Shown: positions 34,236-43,842 of the stretch, piece after piece
How positions within the stretch are numbered: position 1 is the first letter of the stretch
Layout of the letters: the number at the start of each line of letters is the position of its first letter
Assembly: GCA_964544695.1 (NCBI GenBank)
Contig: CAZJDB010000250.1
Location: 62,001-126,000 of the forward strand
Origin: Dinghuibacter sp964544695
Lineage (GTDB): Bacteria > Bacteroidota > Bacteroidia > Chitinophagales > Chitinophagaceae
Direction of reading: 5' to 3'
DNA length: 64,000 nucleotides
Position numbers and translations under genes: made by a program
Notes under the pieces: model-generated
Database searches by the model: none
Told to the model about the DNA's origin: nothing
The model's input: the letters and a program-made list of their open reading frames with translations, nothing else

Positions 34236-34917
34236 GATACGTATCCAGGGATATGGGAATGAATTTGACCCGATCGCCACCTCTCAAAAGCACCGGGTCG
34301 GAAGATCGCGGATCGAACATAGACATAGGCGTCCTGCCGATGATATTCCAACCCCCGGGAGAAGATACGGGATAAACCCCCGTTTGTATCCCCGCGATCC
34401 CCACGCTGCCCGCCGGGATGTTCAAGACTGGCTCTTTCTTCCGGGGCGTGGCGATGCGCTCGTCCACTTTGCCCATATACGCGAATCCAGGTAGGAATCC
34501 TACCATGTATACGCGGTAAATCGATTTGCTGTGCAGGTTTACCACGGTCTCCGAGGAAAGGCCGCGTTCCCGGGACAAAGCGCCCAGGTCCGGAGCCAGG
34601 CTGGGATCGTAGCATAGGGGGATCTCCACCAGTCGTGAGGGAACGGGGGGCAACTCCTCCTCTTCATCCAGGACGGGCTCCAGCTCCCTGCACAGCCACG
34701 TGTAGGCGGATGGAGTTGCCGAGCATTTCCGGATGAAAACAGGATCGTACACCAAGGTCAGGGACTGATAGGCGGGAATCAGGTCGGTTATACCCGGGAG
34801 GTTTTTCTCCTTCAGCCATTGAAACAAGCGAAGGATATGGTCATTGGTAGCTTCATCGATGCCCTCGCCCCACTGGATAGAAATGGCCCTTTCCCCTACG
34901 GGATAGATGGTGTACAT
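34216..34917 (-). CDS. pxpB: 5-oxoprolinase subunit B (KipI family)
   Basis: 233 residues. MYTIYPVGERAISIQWGEGID, then GITDLIPAYQSLTLVYDP, VEIPLCYDPSLAPDLGAL and the highly conserved VYMVGFLPGFAYMGKVDERIATPRK and GSVGIAGIQTGVYPVSSPGGW (shown in parts). This is the subunit that with PxpC forms the ATP-dependent module for 5-oxoproline opening. First gene of the operon; its start lies 18 bp after the stop of the M43 protease gene, so they might share a transcript. Confidence 0.93.
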   Translation of the reverse strand: MYTIYPVGERAISIQWGEGIDEATNDHILRLFQWLKEKNLPGITDLIPAYQSLTLVYDPVFIRKCSATPSAYTWLCRELEPVLDEEEELPPVPSRLVEIPLCYDPSLAPDLGALSRERGLSSETVVNLHSKSIYRVYMVGFLPGFAYMGKVDERIATPRKKEPVLNIPAGSVGIAGIQTGVYPVSSPGGWNIIGRTPMSMFDPRSSDPVLLRGGDRVKFIPISLDTYHGYTSH

Positions 34918-34935
34918 GATTTAAATATACCAAAA

Positions 34936-37884
34936 TTAGCGCAGCAGGACCACCGTGCCTTTATAGAGCTGTTGGCGTCCCTCGGCAAAATTGATGATGG
35001 CCATGTACACGTAAGTCCCGGGAGGAGCCTCATGCCCACCAGAGGTCCCGTCCCAGCCCTGGGAGGGATCGTTGGGTAAAGAATTATCGGATTGAAAGAC
35101 CACCGAGCCGTACCTGCTGAAAATCGCCAGGTGCTGGATACTCAGTACATTCTTGCCACCCATGATATAAAAGATGTCATTCTTTCCATCCCCGTTCGGC
35201 GAGAAGGCGCTGGGAATATTCACTTCTCCTCCTGTGAAAGCCTTGATGAAGGCATATGCCGTATCGATACAGGAATATTGGTTCCTGACAATGGCCCGGT
35301 ATTGTTGGGTAAAGGGAACCGTGAGCCCGGGCGATAAGCAATCACTGCACGACAGGTCGTTCACCGGATACCAGGAAATGCCCCCTGTGGTGCCTCCGCT
35401 GGACGACAGGCTTAGGATGAGCAAGGAGCCCATGGGGACGCTCGTATCCCCCGGTTGAATGGAAACCTGGAAGGGAGTCAGAGAAAAGGCGTTTCCGTCA
35501 TTCGTCATATCCGTTTCCGGAATCACGCCCGACTGATTGACGAGGACAAACAGCGTGTCGCCTCCCGGCTTGGGGATGACCATGACGTATTGGGCGCAGG
35601 AGCCGTTCACGGCAGCGGGTGTAACGAAAGAATCGAGCCCTCCTGCAAAGCTGACGGGTATCCCTGCCCACACGGAATCATATCCATTGTTCATGCAAAT
35701 GGTGAAGTGAACCAGGAGACTGTCATTGGTATAACAATCCGCTCCATTTACCTGAACCGTCAGGTCGGGAGGGAATATATATACGAGCGTGCTGTCAACG
35801 GCTGTACATCCGTATTGCGTGGTCGCCTCGACACGGACCAGGGAACTGTCCATCGCCTGGACCAAAGGAGCGGGGCAATTGGTGCAGCTCAGGTTATACC
35901 CCGGACCCGGGCTCCAGACCAGTGAAAAAGTTTCTCCATTGGTGCCCGTGACCCTGAAAGGAAAGGACGTCTTCCTCATGACCGTCGTGTCCAGGGGGGC
36001 CATCGCCAGTTGGAATTGGAAGTTGGACGCGGATACGATATTGTTGGCGTAGTTCAGTTCCTGGATAGGCGTATTGGGCAGATGAAGAGGGGATGTATTC
36101 CCGCTGTCATTCAGCACCGCATAAAGTACATTCAAACCCGTTTTTCCTGCCCCCAATTTTATGGTGTAGGCGTAGTTGCAGCACATGCCCAACAGGGTAT
36201 CGGGCAAGTACCAGGGTGCGCCCGCCAACAGGTGGGCCTGACCGGAAGAAGGGTCCGAATCATAGAAGGACACGGGGGTTCCCTTAGGCATGGGCGCGTA
36301 TCCGTTATTGCAAACCACGAGGCTGACCAACAGGCTGTCCTGGTTATAGCAATGTACGCCCTCCAGGGTTGGCAATCCATCCGCCGTGGGATCAAGGACG
36401 GGAATCGTGAAGGCCTCGGTCGTATCCGTGCAGGAACCATTGGTAGCGACCAGGCGCATGGTATACGTCCCCGGGTTATGGAAGGTATAGGTCAGGTTGG
36501 GCGAGGTGCCTACCAGGGAATCGTTGAGCAGCCACTGATAGGCTGTTGCGTTGACGGAACGGTTGGTGAAGATGATGCTGTCCAGCATTATGGAATCCTT
36601 GGAAGCAATGGTCTGTTTGTTGGGATAGAACCTGGCCATGGTTCCACAGGTTACCTCTACGTTGGCGGAATAATCGGAATAACAGGCGGCATCGGTGTTA
36701 TACGCTTTCAGGGTAACAGCATAGGTGCCGGTAGCGGGGAAGGTATAACTGAAATTCAAAGTGGCTGCCGCAACCGACCCATTGACCGACCACTGGAACT
36801 GGGTGGCGCCCGTCGAGGCATTGGTGAAGATTACCGTATTACCGGGCAGGGGATAGGGATTGCTTTGCGTAAACGAAGCCACGCTGCTTTCCCCGCAGGG
36901 CTGGGTGCATTCCTGCTGCAGCAGGGAACTTCGCACCGTTCGGATGGTGGCCCTCATCCGGGCCGCCTGCCCGTCCGTGAATTCATTGATACAGGGGGCA
37001 TTCCCATAGCTCATGAAATTGGAGATCAGGTCGGGCACGTCCGTGGTAAAGCCCGAGAGCGTATCCGTACTGCATGAGTTTACGGGTTGACTGCAGCTGG
37101 GAGAGCTGAATACATCTTTTTGAGGAGGCGTATCGCATACCATATCCCCGTCCGTCGAACAATCGTTGTTCTTGCAATCCATTCCCTGGAAGGTATGGTA
37201 CAAGCCCAGGTAGTGTCCCATTTCATGGGCCAGGAGGATTCCGAATCCCGTCACCACGATCCCATCCAGGGAACTTCCCGCCGCGCCAGGCATAGTCGCG
37301 TATCCCCCTTCGTTCATCCGCGTCCAGGCTCCGCATTGATAAAAGACCAGGTTTTCCTTGACGATACTGCTGACGCACCAGATATTGATATACCGCGTTG
37401 GGTCCCAATCTACCAATCCTTTCACAATGTCATCTTCCATGTCCGCATCCATATCCGTCAGGTACGACGTCGTTCGCGTAATGCCCGTGGTATTTCCGCC
37501 CATGGGATCCTTTTGCGCCAAACAGAATTGGATATGGGTGTTGGATCCTGGCCCCATAGCATAAGGGCCCGTGTGCGCAAAAGCATTGTTGAGGTCCTGA
37601 AGAGCGGCCTGCAATTGGGCATCCGTCACCGAGGAAGGGTTGTTACTCACCACATGGAACACGACGGGAAGCGTATAGACTACCGTAAAGGTGTCCAGGG
37701 CTAAGGATGTGGCTTGTTGAATGATTTGGTTGGTCTTCCATTCTTTTTCCCGGAAGGCAGGGTCTTTCCGGAAGTTTCGCATCAACTGTTCGGTCCCGCA
37801 GGCGGATGCGGAATAATACGATTTCTGGGCAGCAACGCTCAGATGAAGGAGACAGCATAGGACAATGGCAGCGAGATGGCGCAT
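34936..37884 (-). CDS. M43-type (pappalysin-like) secreted metalloprotease with PKD domains and T9SS type B tail
   Basis: 982 residues. Signal peptide (ALAAIVLCCLLHLSVAAQ-like at the N-terminus), catalytic domain with the extended zinc motif LLAHEMGHYLGLYHTF (His220, Glu221) and a Met-turn candidate in ISNFMSYGNAPC. Several Ig/PKD-like repeats follow (FTQSNPYPLPGNTVIFTNAS, ATQFQWSVNG, YTFPATGTYAVTLKAYN). The C-terminus carries a CHU_C/gliding-motility type domain (NIPSAFSPNGDGKNDIFYI to YKGTVVLLR) that targets the protein to type IX secretion. It is expected to be secreted and to digest extracellular protein. Confidence 0.93.
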   Translation of the reverse strand: MRHLAAIVLCCLLHLSVAAQKSYYSASACGTEQLMRNFRKDPAFREKEWKTNQIIQQATSLALDTFTVVYTLPVVFHVVSNNPSSVTDAQLQAALQDLNNAFAHTGPYAMGPGSNTHIQFCLAQKDPMGGNTTGITRTTSYLTDMDADMEDDIVKGLVDWDPTRYINIWCVSSIVKENLVFYQCGAWTRMNEGGYATMPGAAGSSLDGIVVTGFGILLAHEMGHYLGLYHTFQGMDCKNNDCSTDGDMVCDTPPQKDVFSSPSCSQPVNSCSTDTLSGFTTDVPDLISNFMSYGNAPCINEFTDGQAARMRATIRTVRSSLLQQECTQPCGESSVASFTQSNPYPLPGNTVIFTNASTGATQFQWSVNGSVAAATLNFSYTFPATGTYAVTLKAYNTDAACYSDYSANVEVTCGTMARFYPNKQTIASKDSIMLDSIIFTNRSVNATAYQWLLNDSLVGTSPNLTYTFHNPGTYTMRLVATNGSCTDTTEAFTIPVLDPTADGLPTLEGVHCYNQDSLLVSLVVCNNGYAPMPKGTPVSFYDSDPSSGQAHLLAGAPWYLPDTLLGMCCNYAYTIKLGAGKTGLNVLYAVLNDSGNTSPLHLPNTPIQELNYANNIVSASNFQFQLAMAPLDTTVMRKTSFPFRVTGTNGETFSLVWSPGPGYNLSCTNCPAPLVQAMDSSLVRVEATTQYGCTAVDSTLVYIFPPDLTVQVNGADCYTNDSLLVHFTICMNNGYDSVWAGIPVSFAGGLDSFVTPAAVNGSCAQYVMVIPKPGGDTLFVLVNQSGVIPETDMTNDGNAFSLTPFQVSIQPGDTSVPMGSLLILSLSSSGGTTGGISWYPVNDLSCSDCLSPGLTVPFTQQYRAIVRNQYSCIDTAYAFIKAFTGGEVNIPSAFSPNGDGKNDIFYIMGGKNVLSIQHLAIFSRYGSVVFQSDNSLPNDPSQGWDGTSGGHEAPPGTYVYMAIINFAEGRQQLYKGTVVLLR

Positions 37885-37917
37885 GAGGTTTCAACGGGTA
37901 CAATCCGAAGTTATGAC

Positions 37918-37938
37918 AAAAAACATACCATAGTATGT
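37918..37938 (-). terminator. Possible intrinsic terminator downstream of the DUF6992-like gene
   Basis: On the minus strand a 6-bp stem (ACATAC / GTATGT, 37923-37938) with a 4-nt loop is followed by a run of six T residues (the last one also closes the stem). It sits 4 bp after the stop of the membrane-protein gene and before the protease gene in the same direction. The stem is AT-rich and short, so activity is uncertain. Confidence 0.35.
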
Positions 37939-37942
37939 CCCG

Positions 37943-38539
37943 CTAGAAAGAATAACACAGGGACATACCGAAGGGCGCTGCGCGCAGGCTCAATCCCTGT
38001 AATTTATGATTGATTCTTATTGAGTTATGATGATGAAGGGCGATCATTGCGGCATCCAATAACAACAGGAAACCACCTTGAATGGATATACTGGTTCCGT
38101 ATCCCCTGTATTGGTCCCTCGAGGTAAGGTTGGACTCCGAATTGCCCCTTTCATTCAAATAAAAACCGCCTGTAATGTAAACGAGGTCCAAGCCGAAATT
38201 CAGGACGTAGGTCTTTTCCACGGAGAGTTGGGCGCGTTCGTTTTGGGCCAGGGTCCAGGTCCGGTGCAGGGCGCGGGTGGCGCCCAGGTAACCCATCGAC
38301 GCAATCCCAAGGTTTACGAGATTCCAATACCCATTCATCGACCAGGCATAATGAGCAACACCATGCGTTTGACCAGCGACAATAAAACCCGAGGCAATAT
38401 TCACTATGGCGAAAGACCCCAGGGCAATCATGGCGTCCTGCGTTATCGTATTCCTACTACGCTCAAGACTGTCATTGAAGTCCTGGGCATGCCCGGCCAA
38501 AGCCGTCAACAACCACAGGACAAACAAAGACTTTCTCAT
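37943..38539 (-). CDS. DUF6992-like membrane protein
   Basis: 198 residues. Signal peptide (MRKSLFVLWLLTALAGHAQ), then about four hydrophobic helices (IALGSFAIVNIASGFIVAG, WNLVNLGIASMGYLGA, YVLNFGLDLVYITGGFYL, GFLLLLDAAMIALHHH) with the motif HYAWSMNGYWNLVN, seen in an uncharacterised Bacteroidota family I remember as DUF6992. No catalytic motif. It overlaps the upstream methyltransferase gene by 4 bp (ATGA). Function unknown. Confidence 0.7.
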   Translation of the reverse strand: MRKSLFVLWLLTALAGHAQDFNDSLERSRNTITQDAMIALGSFAIVNIASGFIVAGQTHGVAHYAWSMNGYWNLVNLGIASMGYLGATRALHRTWTLAQNERAQLSVEKTYVLNFGLDLVYITGGFYLNERGNSESNLTSRDQYRGYGTSISIQGGFLLLLDAAMIALHHHNSIRINHKLQGLSLRAAPFGMSLCYSF

Positions 38540-39390
38540 AAAATATCACTCATCGGTTTGTTGATCGACACCAAATGCTCATAGGTCCGGTCCGCGTCAT
38601 ATTCCTTTTCGAAGACGACGAAGGTGTGCCTGTCCAGAAGAACCTTGGGGCTTAGGTTGATGTCCAACTGTTCCCGGAAGGTCTTTCGCTTATCGTCGTA
38701 AGCAACCGATTTGCGGCCGCGCATGGCTTTGGAATAAGTATACCAGGAAGACAAAAATATGAAAGGGTACCAGAAGGGAAAAAGGATGAGCGCCATCTTA
38801 TTGATGCGTACAAAATTGATCCGCGACAACTTGAATCCGCTGAGTTTGGCCAGTACGCGCATTTTTTGAAGGCCCAGGAAAAAGATATGTCCGTAATAGA
38901 TCTTCCGTTGTGCCGTGTCCCCGAACCAAACCGAATCGATTTCATTGGGCGGCATCAACTTGTGGTAATATTCACTTTCGAAGAGGGAGTAACTCATTTT
39001 AGCCATCAGGTTCGAATAGCTCGGGGTGGTGATGAGCAATTTCCCGCCGGGTTTCAGGGCCCTGTTGAACTCGGAAAACATCTTGATCTGGTCGTGGAAA
39101 TGCTCGATGCCTTCCTGGCAAATGATGTAATCGGCATGGCCGTCCTCCACAGGCAGGCCCTCGTTGATATCGGCTTTCTTGCAGGGGATATCCTTGAGGA
39201 GAAAGTATTCCGGAAACAGGTCGAAGGCTTCGACACGGCTGCCCAGCTCAAGGAGGATTTCGCTGGTGACACCGTTACCCGCGGGAACGTCGAGCACCAC
39301 CTTTCCTTTCAGGTCCTCCTTGATTTCATACAGGTACTTCTTTACTGCGTATTTCGGGCTTTTAGGATTGTTTACGTGAGGGTCTACCAT
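38536..39390 (-). CDS. Class I SAM-dependent methyltransferase
   Basis: 284 residues. Motif I GKVVLDVPAGNGVTSEILLELG with the acidic residue of strand 2 in VEAFDLFPE, and the post-motif DYIICQEGIEHFHD and FNRALKPGGKLLITTPSY of Methyltransf_11/UbiE-like proteins. The C-terminal part has a hydrophobic helix (MALILFPFWYPFIFLSSWY), so it may sit at the membrane; similar proteins act in O-antigen or lipid modification. Acceptor unknown. It precedes the DUF6992-like gene with a 4-bp overlap. Confidence 0.88.
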   Translation of the reverse strand: MVDPHVNNPKSPKYAVKKYLYEIKEDLKGKVVLDVPAGNGVTSEILLELGSRVEAFDLFPEYFLLKDIPCKKADINEGLPVEDGHADYIICQEGIEHFHDQIKMFSEFNRALKPGGKLLITTPSYSNLMAKMSYSLFESEYYHKLMPPNEIDSVWFGDTAQRKIYYGHIFFLGLQKMRVLAKLSGFKLSRINFVRINKMALILFPFWYPFIFLSSWYTYSKAMRGRKSVAYDDKRKTFREQLDINLSPKVLLDRHTFVVFEKEYDADRTYEHLVSINKPMSDIL

Positions 39391-39416
39391 AAGGGCCCTA
39401 AAGTAACCAAAATCAC

Positions 39417-40226
39417 CTATTCGTGCAACACTAGTACGGCGGTGATTGCCCGGTTCAGCACCTTGTGGACGGTGCTCCGGTTGAAAATACGGTAGATCAC
39501 ATTGTGGTGGTGCTTAACCACGCAAAGGATGTCCGTCTGGCTCTTGTTGATGAACCCGAAAATCCCTTCTACCGTATTGTTGTCTTCGATATAATTGAAG
39601 TCGAGCTCGGTCCCCGGGATCAATTTTCTGAGGTTTCCCTCACCGCTGGCAGAACCCTCTTTCTTATCCACGACATTCACCACCTCTAGCTTTTTAGTGC
39701 CAAAAGCATTGATCAATTCATTGAGGGCTTCCAGGTCTTCATAAGACAGCCCGGAAGAAAAGTCCGTTGCCAGGGTAATGGTCGGATCGGGAGAGAAAGC
39801 GCTGCCCGGGGGCACGATCAGCACGGGAACGGTCGTCTTCAGCACCACGGAGCTCGTCGTGGAACCGAAAAGGTCCGAAATGCCCGTGGACCCGCTGGCC
39901 CCCATGACGATCAGGGCGATGGGGTGTTCGGAGGCATACTTCAAAATCGTGCTGCTGACGGAGCCTACTATTACGTCGGTCGATACGGTAACACCGTTAA
40001 ACCTGCCCGTAAACCCGGAGGCCCAGGCGTCGAGTGCCTCCTGTTTGCTTTTTTGGTAATCTTCTATATACAAGGCGTTGTACGTATTGTTATCCACCCC
40101 TTCCATCGACCCCATGGCGTGCAGGGCGACGACTTCCTGCCCCAGGACTTTCGCAAGATGCATGGTGAATTCCATGGCATTGTCAGCCCCTTTTGAAAAA
40201 TCCGTTGCGATCAATATTTTTTTCAT
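39417..40226 (-). CDS. Universal stress protein (UspA), two tandem domains
   Basis: 269 residues. The first Usp domain (~1-145) begins MKKILIATDFSKGADNAMEF and carries VMGASGSTGISDLFGSTTSSV, the G-2x-G-9x-G(S/T) nucleotide-binding motif. The second domain (~150-269, TITLATDFSSG...) is more divergent and ends with DILCVVKHHHNVIYRIFNRSTVHKV, without a clear nucleotide loop. Cytoplasmic stress regulator. It starts 15 bp after the phosphate transporter gene, so the pair is co-transcribed. Confidence 0.92.
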   Translation of the reverse strand: MKKILIATDFSKGADNAMEFTMHLAKVLGQEVVALHAMGSMEGVDNNTYNALYIEDYQKSKQEALDAWASGFTGRFNGVTVSTDVIVGSVSSTILKYASEHPIALIVMGASGSTGISDLFGSTTSSVVLKTTVPVLIVPPGSAFSPDPTITLATDFSSGLSYEDLEALNELINAFGTKKLEVVNVVDKKEGSASGEGNLRKLIPGTELDFNYIEDNNTVEGIFGFINKSQTDILCVVKHHHNVIYRIFNRSTVHKVLNRAITAVLVLHE

Positions 40227-40241
40227 AACTGAAAATGAAAA

Positions 40242-41669
40242 TTAAATGAATAAGTGGAAGAGCGCGAACAAGAGGATCGAAATCAGGATGGACGCAGGCA
40301 GGGTCAGTACCCAGGCCATGGCGATGTTCCGGATAGTCCCCGTATTCAGGTTCCCGCCTCCCTTGGAAGCCACCATGGCGCCTGCGATACCGCTGGACAA
40401 CACATGCGTCGTACTAACGGGCAAGCCAAACCAGCTACTGAGGCCGATCGTGCTGGCCGCAACGATCTCGGCGGTAGCGCCCTGGGCATAGTTCAGGTGC
40501 TCCTTCCCGATTTTTTCGCCTATCGTTGTAACGATCCGTTTCCACCCGATCATCGTTCCTATACCCAGCGAAAGGGAAATGGTGGCGATGGCCCAAATGG
40601 GCGCGTAATCGGTCAGCTTGTTCAAGCTGCCGGAAGTTCCCTTCAAGGTAGCCCGATCCGCTGCGGAAATCTGGATTTTGCTAGTCGGAGCTGCCAAGCC
40701 ACCGAGGGCTTTGGTCAGGGCTTGAACGCGTTTCCGATAAGTGAACACTTTAGCATTATCGGCGCCATCCTTATCCCCGATATTGGCTTCGGCCTGAAGT
40801 AAGGAAGTATTAATGGCGGTCAGGGTATCGGCTGACTGGGGATTGGCCGCGATGGCCCTTTGTACGATGGGCTGGGCGCTCGTCAGAGAGGTGAGTATCT
40901 TGTCATTGGCTACCGAACGGTCCAGGGCGAACTTGGCAGGCAGGAAGGCGATCAGGATCAGCATGAGCAACCCTACCCCTTTTTGACCATCATTGCTCCC
41001 GTGGAAGAAGCTTACCAGGGTACACGTGAGGATCAAAAGGCAGCGGATCAAAATGGGTGGCCGGTCATTTTCCCCCTGGGGTATATGAAACAGGCTATGC
41101 GCTTTGACCACATTTTTCAGGAACAGCATGAGCAACACCGCCGCCCCGAACCCAAATATAGGGGACATGATCAGGGACATGCCGATTTTCCCGGCCTCGC
41201 CCCAATTCACTCCCCCTCCATGATAATAGTACGTGAAGGCCAGACCCGCCCCGATCATGGCGCCGATCAGGGTATGCGAACTGGAACAGGGAATGCCCAG
41301 GTACCACGTACCCAGGTTCCACACGATGGATGCCAGGAGGACTGAGAGGACCATGACGGCGCCCACCTGTACGGGAAGGGCCATTAGGTCATTGAGGGGC
41401 ACCAGTTTGAGGATGGCCATGGCCACTGCCACCCCCCCGGCGAGGACGCCCAGGAAGTTGAAGGTCCCTGACCAGGGCACCGCGTACTGGGGTTTCAAGG
41501 CCTTCGTGTAGATAACGGTGGCCACGGCATTGGCTGTGTCATGGAATCCATTCACGAATTCGAAACCGACCACACATAGCAAGCAAAGGAAAAATATGGC
41601 GAGAATACCACCCTGCAGATCGACCCCCCCGATGAAGGGAAGATTGATCAAATTGAAAATTAGAGGCAT
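40242..41669 (-). CDS. PiT-family inorganic phosphate transporter
   Basis: 475 residues. The PiT repeats are visible: VGFEFVNGFHDTANAVATVIYT in the N-half and SSWFGLPVSTTHVLSSGIAGAM in the C-half, with GIPCSSSHTLIGAMIG and FFHGSNDGQKGVG between. About ten helices plus a long cytoplasmic loop (~265-345, NPQSADTLTAINTSLLQAEA). It imports phosphate, coupled to protons or sodium. Paired with UspA downstream. A hairpin (41711-41730) lies in its upstream region. Confidence 0.95.
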   Translation of the reverse strand: MPLIFNLINLPFIGGVDLQGGILAIFFLCLLCVVGFEFVNGFHDTANAVATVIYTKALKPQYAVPWSGTFNFLGVLAGGVAVAMAILKLVPLNDLMALPVQVGAVMVLSVLLASIVWNLGTWYLGIPCSSSHTLIGAMIGAGLAFTYYYHGGGVNWGEAGKIGMSLIMSPIFGFGAAVLLMLFLKNVVKAHSLFHIPQGENDRPPILIRCLLILTCTLVSFFHGSNDGQKGVGLLMLILIAFLPAKFALDRSVANDKILTSLTSAQPIVQRAIAANPQSADTLTAINTSLLQAEANIGDKDGADNAKVFTYRKRVQALTKALGGLAAPTSKIQISAADRATLKGTSGSLNKLTDYAPIWAIATISLSLGIGTMIGWKRIVTTIGEKIGKEHLNYAQGATAEIVAASTIGLSSWFGLPVSTTHVLSSGIAGAMVASKGGGNLNTGTIRNIAMAWVLTLPASILISILLFALFHLFI

Positions 41670-41710
41670 AGCGGAGAGAGGTTTATGTAGTTAACTCTTT
41701 ACAAATGACA

Positions 41711-41730
41711 CGATTCCATTTCTGGAATCG
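41711..41730. promoter_or_regulatory. Inverted repeat in the PiT/lepB divergent region
   Basis: CGATTCCA-TTTC-TGGAATCG, a perfect 8-bp stem with a 4-nt loop, 42 bp upstream of the phosphate transporter start. The 169-bp divergent region 41670-41838 otherwise contains no gene. It could be an operator or a hairpin in the transporter leader; no phosphate-box consensus was recognised. Confidence 0.35.
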
Positions 41731-41838
41731 CAAAATTGAGGGTTATGGAATTATTAACTAAATTTTCCAGATGTCCGGGCCATCGCAAGAGTTTGAGGGT
41801 ACCCGTAATATTTTTCGCTGAACGGCGACTCATAAAGC

Positions 41839-43353
41839 ATGGGATGGATTCTATTTTTCCTCGGCCTCGCTGCGGCCGAGTATGGCCTGTATGGCCTTTT
41901 CCGAAAAGCCGGGGTTGCCCCCTGGAAGGCCTGGGTGCCGTATTACAATACCTGGGTGATGGTCACCCTGATGAAAAAGAAAAAGGTCTGGTTTTACCTC
42001 CAGTTCATCCCCATCGCGGGGCAATTCATCACCCTTTCGCTTACCGTGGACTTCGTAAGGTTGTTCGGGCGCCACAACCTGATAGAGCATAGCCTGACGG
42101 TCTTCCTCCCCTTTGCCTACCTACCCTGGTTGGGTCACGCACGAAACATCCCCTTCGAAGGCCCCGACAAGGCCATGAAACACAAAAAATCCCTGGCAAG
42201 AGAATGGATCGATGCGGGCGTATTCGCCGTTGTAGCCGCCACCCTCATCCGGGCCTTTGTCTTCGAGGCCTATGCGATCCCCACCCCTTCCATGGAGAAA
42301 AGCCTAATGACGGGAGATTACCTCTTCGTCAGTAAAATGAGCTATGGCCCCCGGATACCAAATACGCCCCTGGCCGTTCCTTTTGTACACAACACGCTCC
42401 CTATCGGGGATGGAAAGTCTTATCTCGAGTGGGTCCACTGGCCCTATCTTCGCCTTTTCCCCCAGGCGGTGAAAAGGCTTGACGCCGTCGTCTTCAATTT
42501 CCCCGTGGGCGACACGGTTATAGATCTCCCCGAATTCGGCTCGGCCGTGACATATTATATGCAATGTCGCTACGTCGGCAGGGATAAAGTATTGAACGAT
42601 CCTGAAGACTATCCCCTGATCGTGCGGCCGGTAGACAAGCAGGAAAATTTCATCAAGCGCTGCACCGGCCTTCCCGGCGACACCCTGAGCATCATCCACG
42701 GGCAAGTATACGCCAGTGGGATCCGGGAGCCCCTGCCGCCCGAATCGGAATGGAGGTATGACGTTTTCAGTAAGGAACCCCTGACCAACGAATTCCTGGA
42801 AAACGTGCTCCACATCGATATGGAAAACGACACGGACCGGAACTATATACAAATTAATCCCGGCGAAGCCTATATCATCATGACGCCCTCCATGGTTGGG
42901 GAAACGCGTAACCAACCCGGTGTGCAAAGTGTAGCCATGCTGGAGCACACGCGCCCGGACCCCGAGGTTTATCCCTACGATACGGCCCGATTCAAATGGA
43001 ATGAAGACAATTACGGGCCCATTTGGATCCCGAAAAAGGGCGAATCCATCCAACTCACCCCCGCCAACCTGGAACTATATAGCCGCATCATTGAAGTCTA
43101 TGAAAAGAACGACCTCCGCAAACGAAACGGCCAGTACTTCATTAACGGCATGCCGGCGACAACCTATACCTTCCGGATGAATTATTATTGGATGATGGGA
43201 GACAACCGCCACAATTCCCTGGATTCGCGCTTTTGGGGCTTCGTTCCCGAGGACCATATCGTGGGCAAGGCCTCCCTGGTCTGGTTCAGTTGGAACCATG
43301 GCCCCAAGTGGAACCGGATGTTACGTTTGATCAGAAGACCCGACGGAGAATAA
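41839..43353 (+). CDS. lepB: Signal peptidase I
   Basis: 504 residues, long for LepB but normal for Bacteroidota. An N-terminal membrane domain (~1-110, three helices, including WKAWVPYYNTW and FIPIAGQFI of the DUF5684 type) precedes the peptidase helix (VFAVVAATLIRAFVFEAYAIP). The catalytic Ser151 is in PTPSMEKSLMTGD and the catalytic Lys273 in FIKRCTGLPGDTL; the C-terminal box is MGDNRHNSLDSRFWGFVP. An extra ~100-residue segment lies between K273 and that box. It removes signal peptides at the inner membrane. Its last 33 bp overlap the convergent GNAT gene. Confidence 0.96.
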   Translation: MGWILFFLGLAAAEYGLYGLFRKAGVAPWKAWVPYYNTWVMVTLMKKKKVWFYLQFIPIAGQFITLSLTVDFVRLFGRHNLIEHSLTVFLPFAYLPWLGHARNIPFEGPDKAMKHKKSLAREWIDAGVFAVVAATLIRAFVFEAYAIPTPSMEKSLMTGDYLFVSKMSYGPRIPNTPLAVPFVHNTLPIGDGKSYLEWVHWPYLRLFPQAVKRLDAVVFNFPVGDTVIDLPEFGSAVTYYMQCRYVGRDKVLNDPEDYPLIVRPVDKQENFIKRCTGLPGDTLSIIHGQVYASGIREPLPPESEWRYDVFSKEPLTNEFLENVLHIDMENDTDRNYIQINPGEAYIIMTPSMVGETRNQPGVQSVAMLEHTRPDPEVYPYDTARFKWNEDNYGPIWIPKKGESIQLTPANLELYSRIIEVYEKNDLRKRNGQYFINGMPATTYTFRMNYYWMMGDNRHNSLDSRFWGFVPEDHIVGKASLVWFSWNHGPKWNRMLRLIRRPDGE

Positions 43354-43842
43354 TTGCAAGGTCCGGTTTTCCTCCGGGGGGCTGACCAGCTCCTTGAACG
43401 AAAACCCCAGCTTTTCCAGCAATCGTTTAGATCGCTGATTTCCCTCGGAAACGATTGCCAACAGCTCCGTCATTTTAAGCGAATCCAATGCATAGGCCAG
43501 GGTGCCCGAGGCCGCCTCGAAGGCATAACCCTTCCCTTCATATTCAGGCAGAAAGGAATAGCCCAGGTCGGGCTGGTCCAGGTAGGACCGCTTGAAAAGG
43601 CCGCAAAGGCCGATAGGCGCGCCTCCGTCGTTTAAGATCACCAGCCAGGCCCCGTAACCGTTTTCTTCATATCCCTTGATGTACACCTCCTCCAGGTAAG
43701 TCCTTGCAGCCTCCATTGTTTTGATGTTGCGGTCTCCCAGATATTGCAGCCAATTGGGGGCATTGAACAAGGCCAGCAGGAATGGGGCATCCTCCGGCAC
43801 CAGCTTTCTTACGTATAACCTTTCCGTTGTGAACAGGGTCAT
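43321..43842 (-). CDS. GNAT N-acetyltransferase (RimJ/RimL type)
   Basis: 173 residues. N-terminus LFTTERLYVRKLVPEDAPFLLAL and the central GLCGLFKRSYLDQPDLGYSFLPEYEGKGYAFEA, where the acetyl-CoA loop (Q/RxxGxG/A) is the degenerate EYEGKGY, followed by IVSEGNQRSKRLLEKLGFSF. This is the ribosomal-protein-serine/alanine acetyltransferase subgroup that also modifies small molecules. It starts 4 bp inside the oxidoreductase gene, so the two are coupled. Confidence 0.9.
   Translation of the reverse strand: MTLFTTERLYVRKLVPEDAPFLLALFNAPNWLQYLGDRNIKTMEAARTYLEEVYIKGYEENGYGAWLVILNDGGAPIGLCGLFKRSYLDQPDLGYSFLPEYEGKGYAFEAASGTLAYALDSLKMTELLAIVSEGNQRSKRLLEKLGFSFKELVSPPEENRTLQLFSVGSSDQT

Noticed and set aside
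36010..37077. 355-codon open frame on the plus strand within the M43 protease gene
   Set aside because: Antisense shadow; low-complexity Gly/Ile-rich translation with no motif, while the minus-strand protease has full domain structure.
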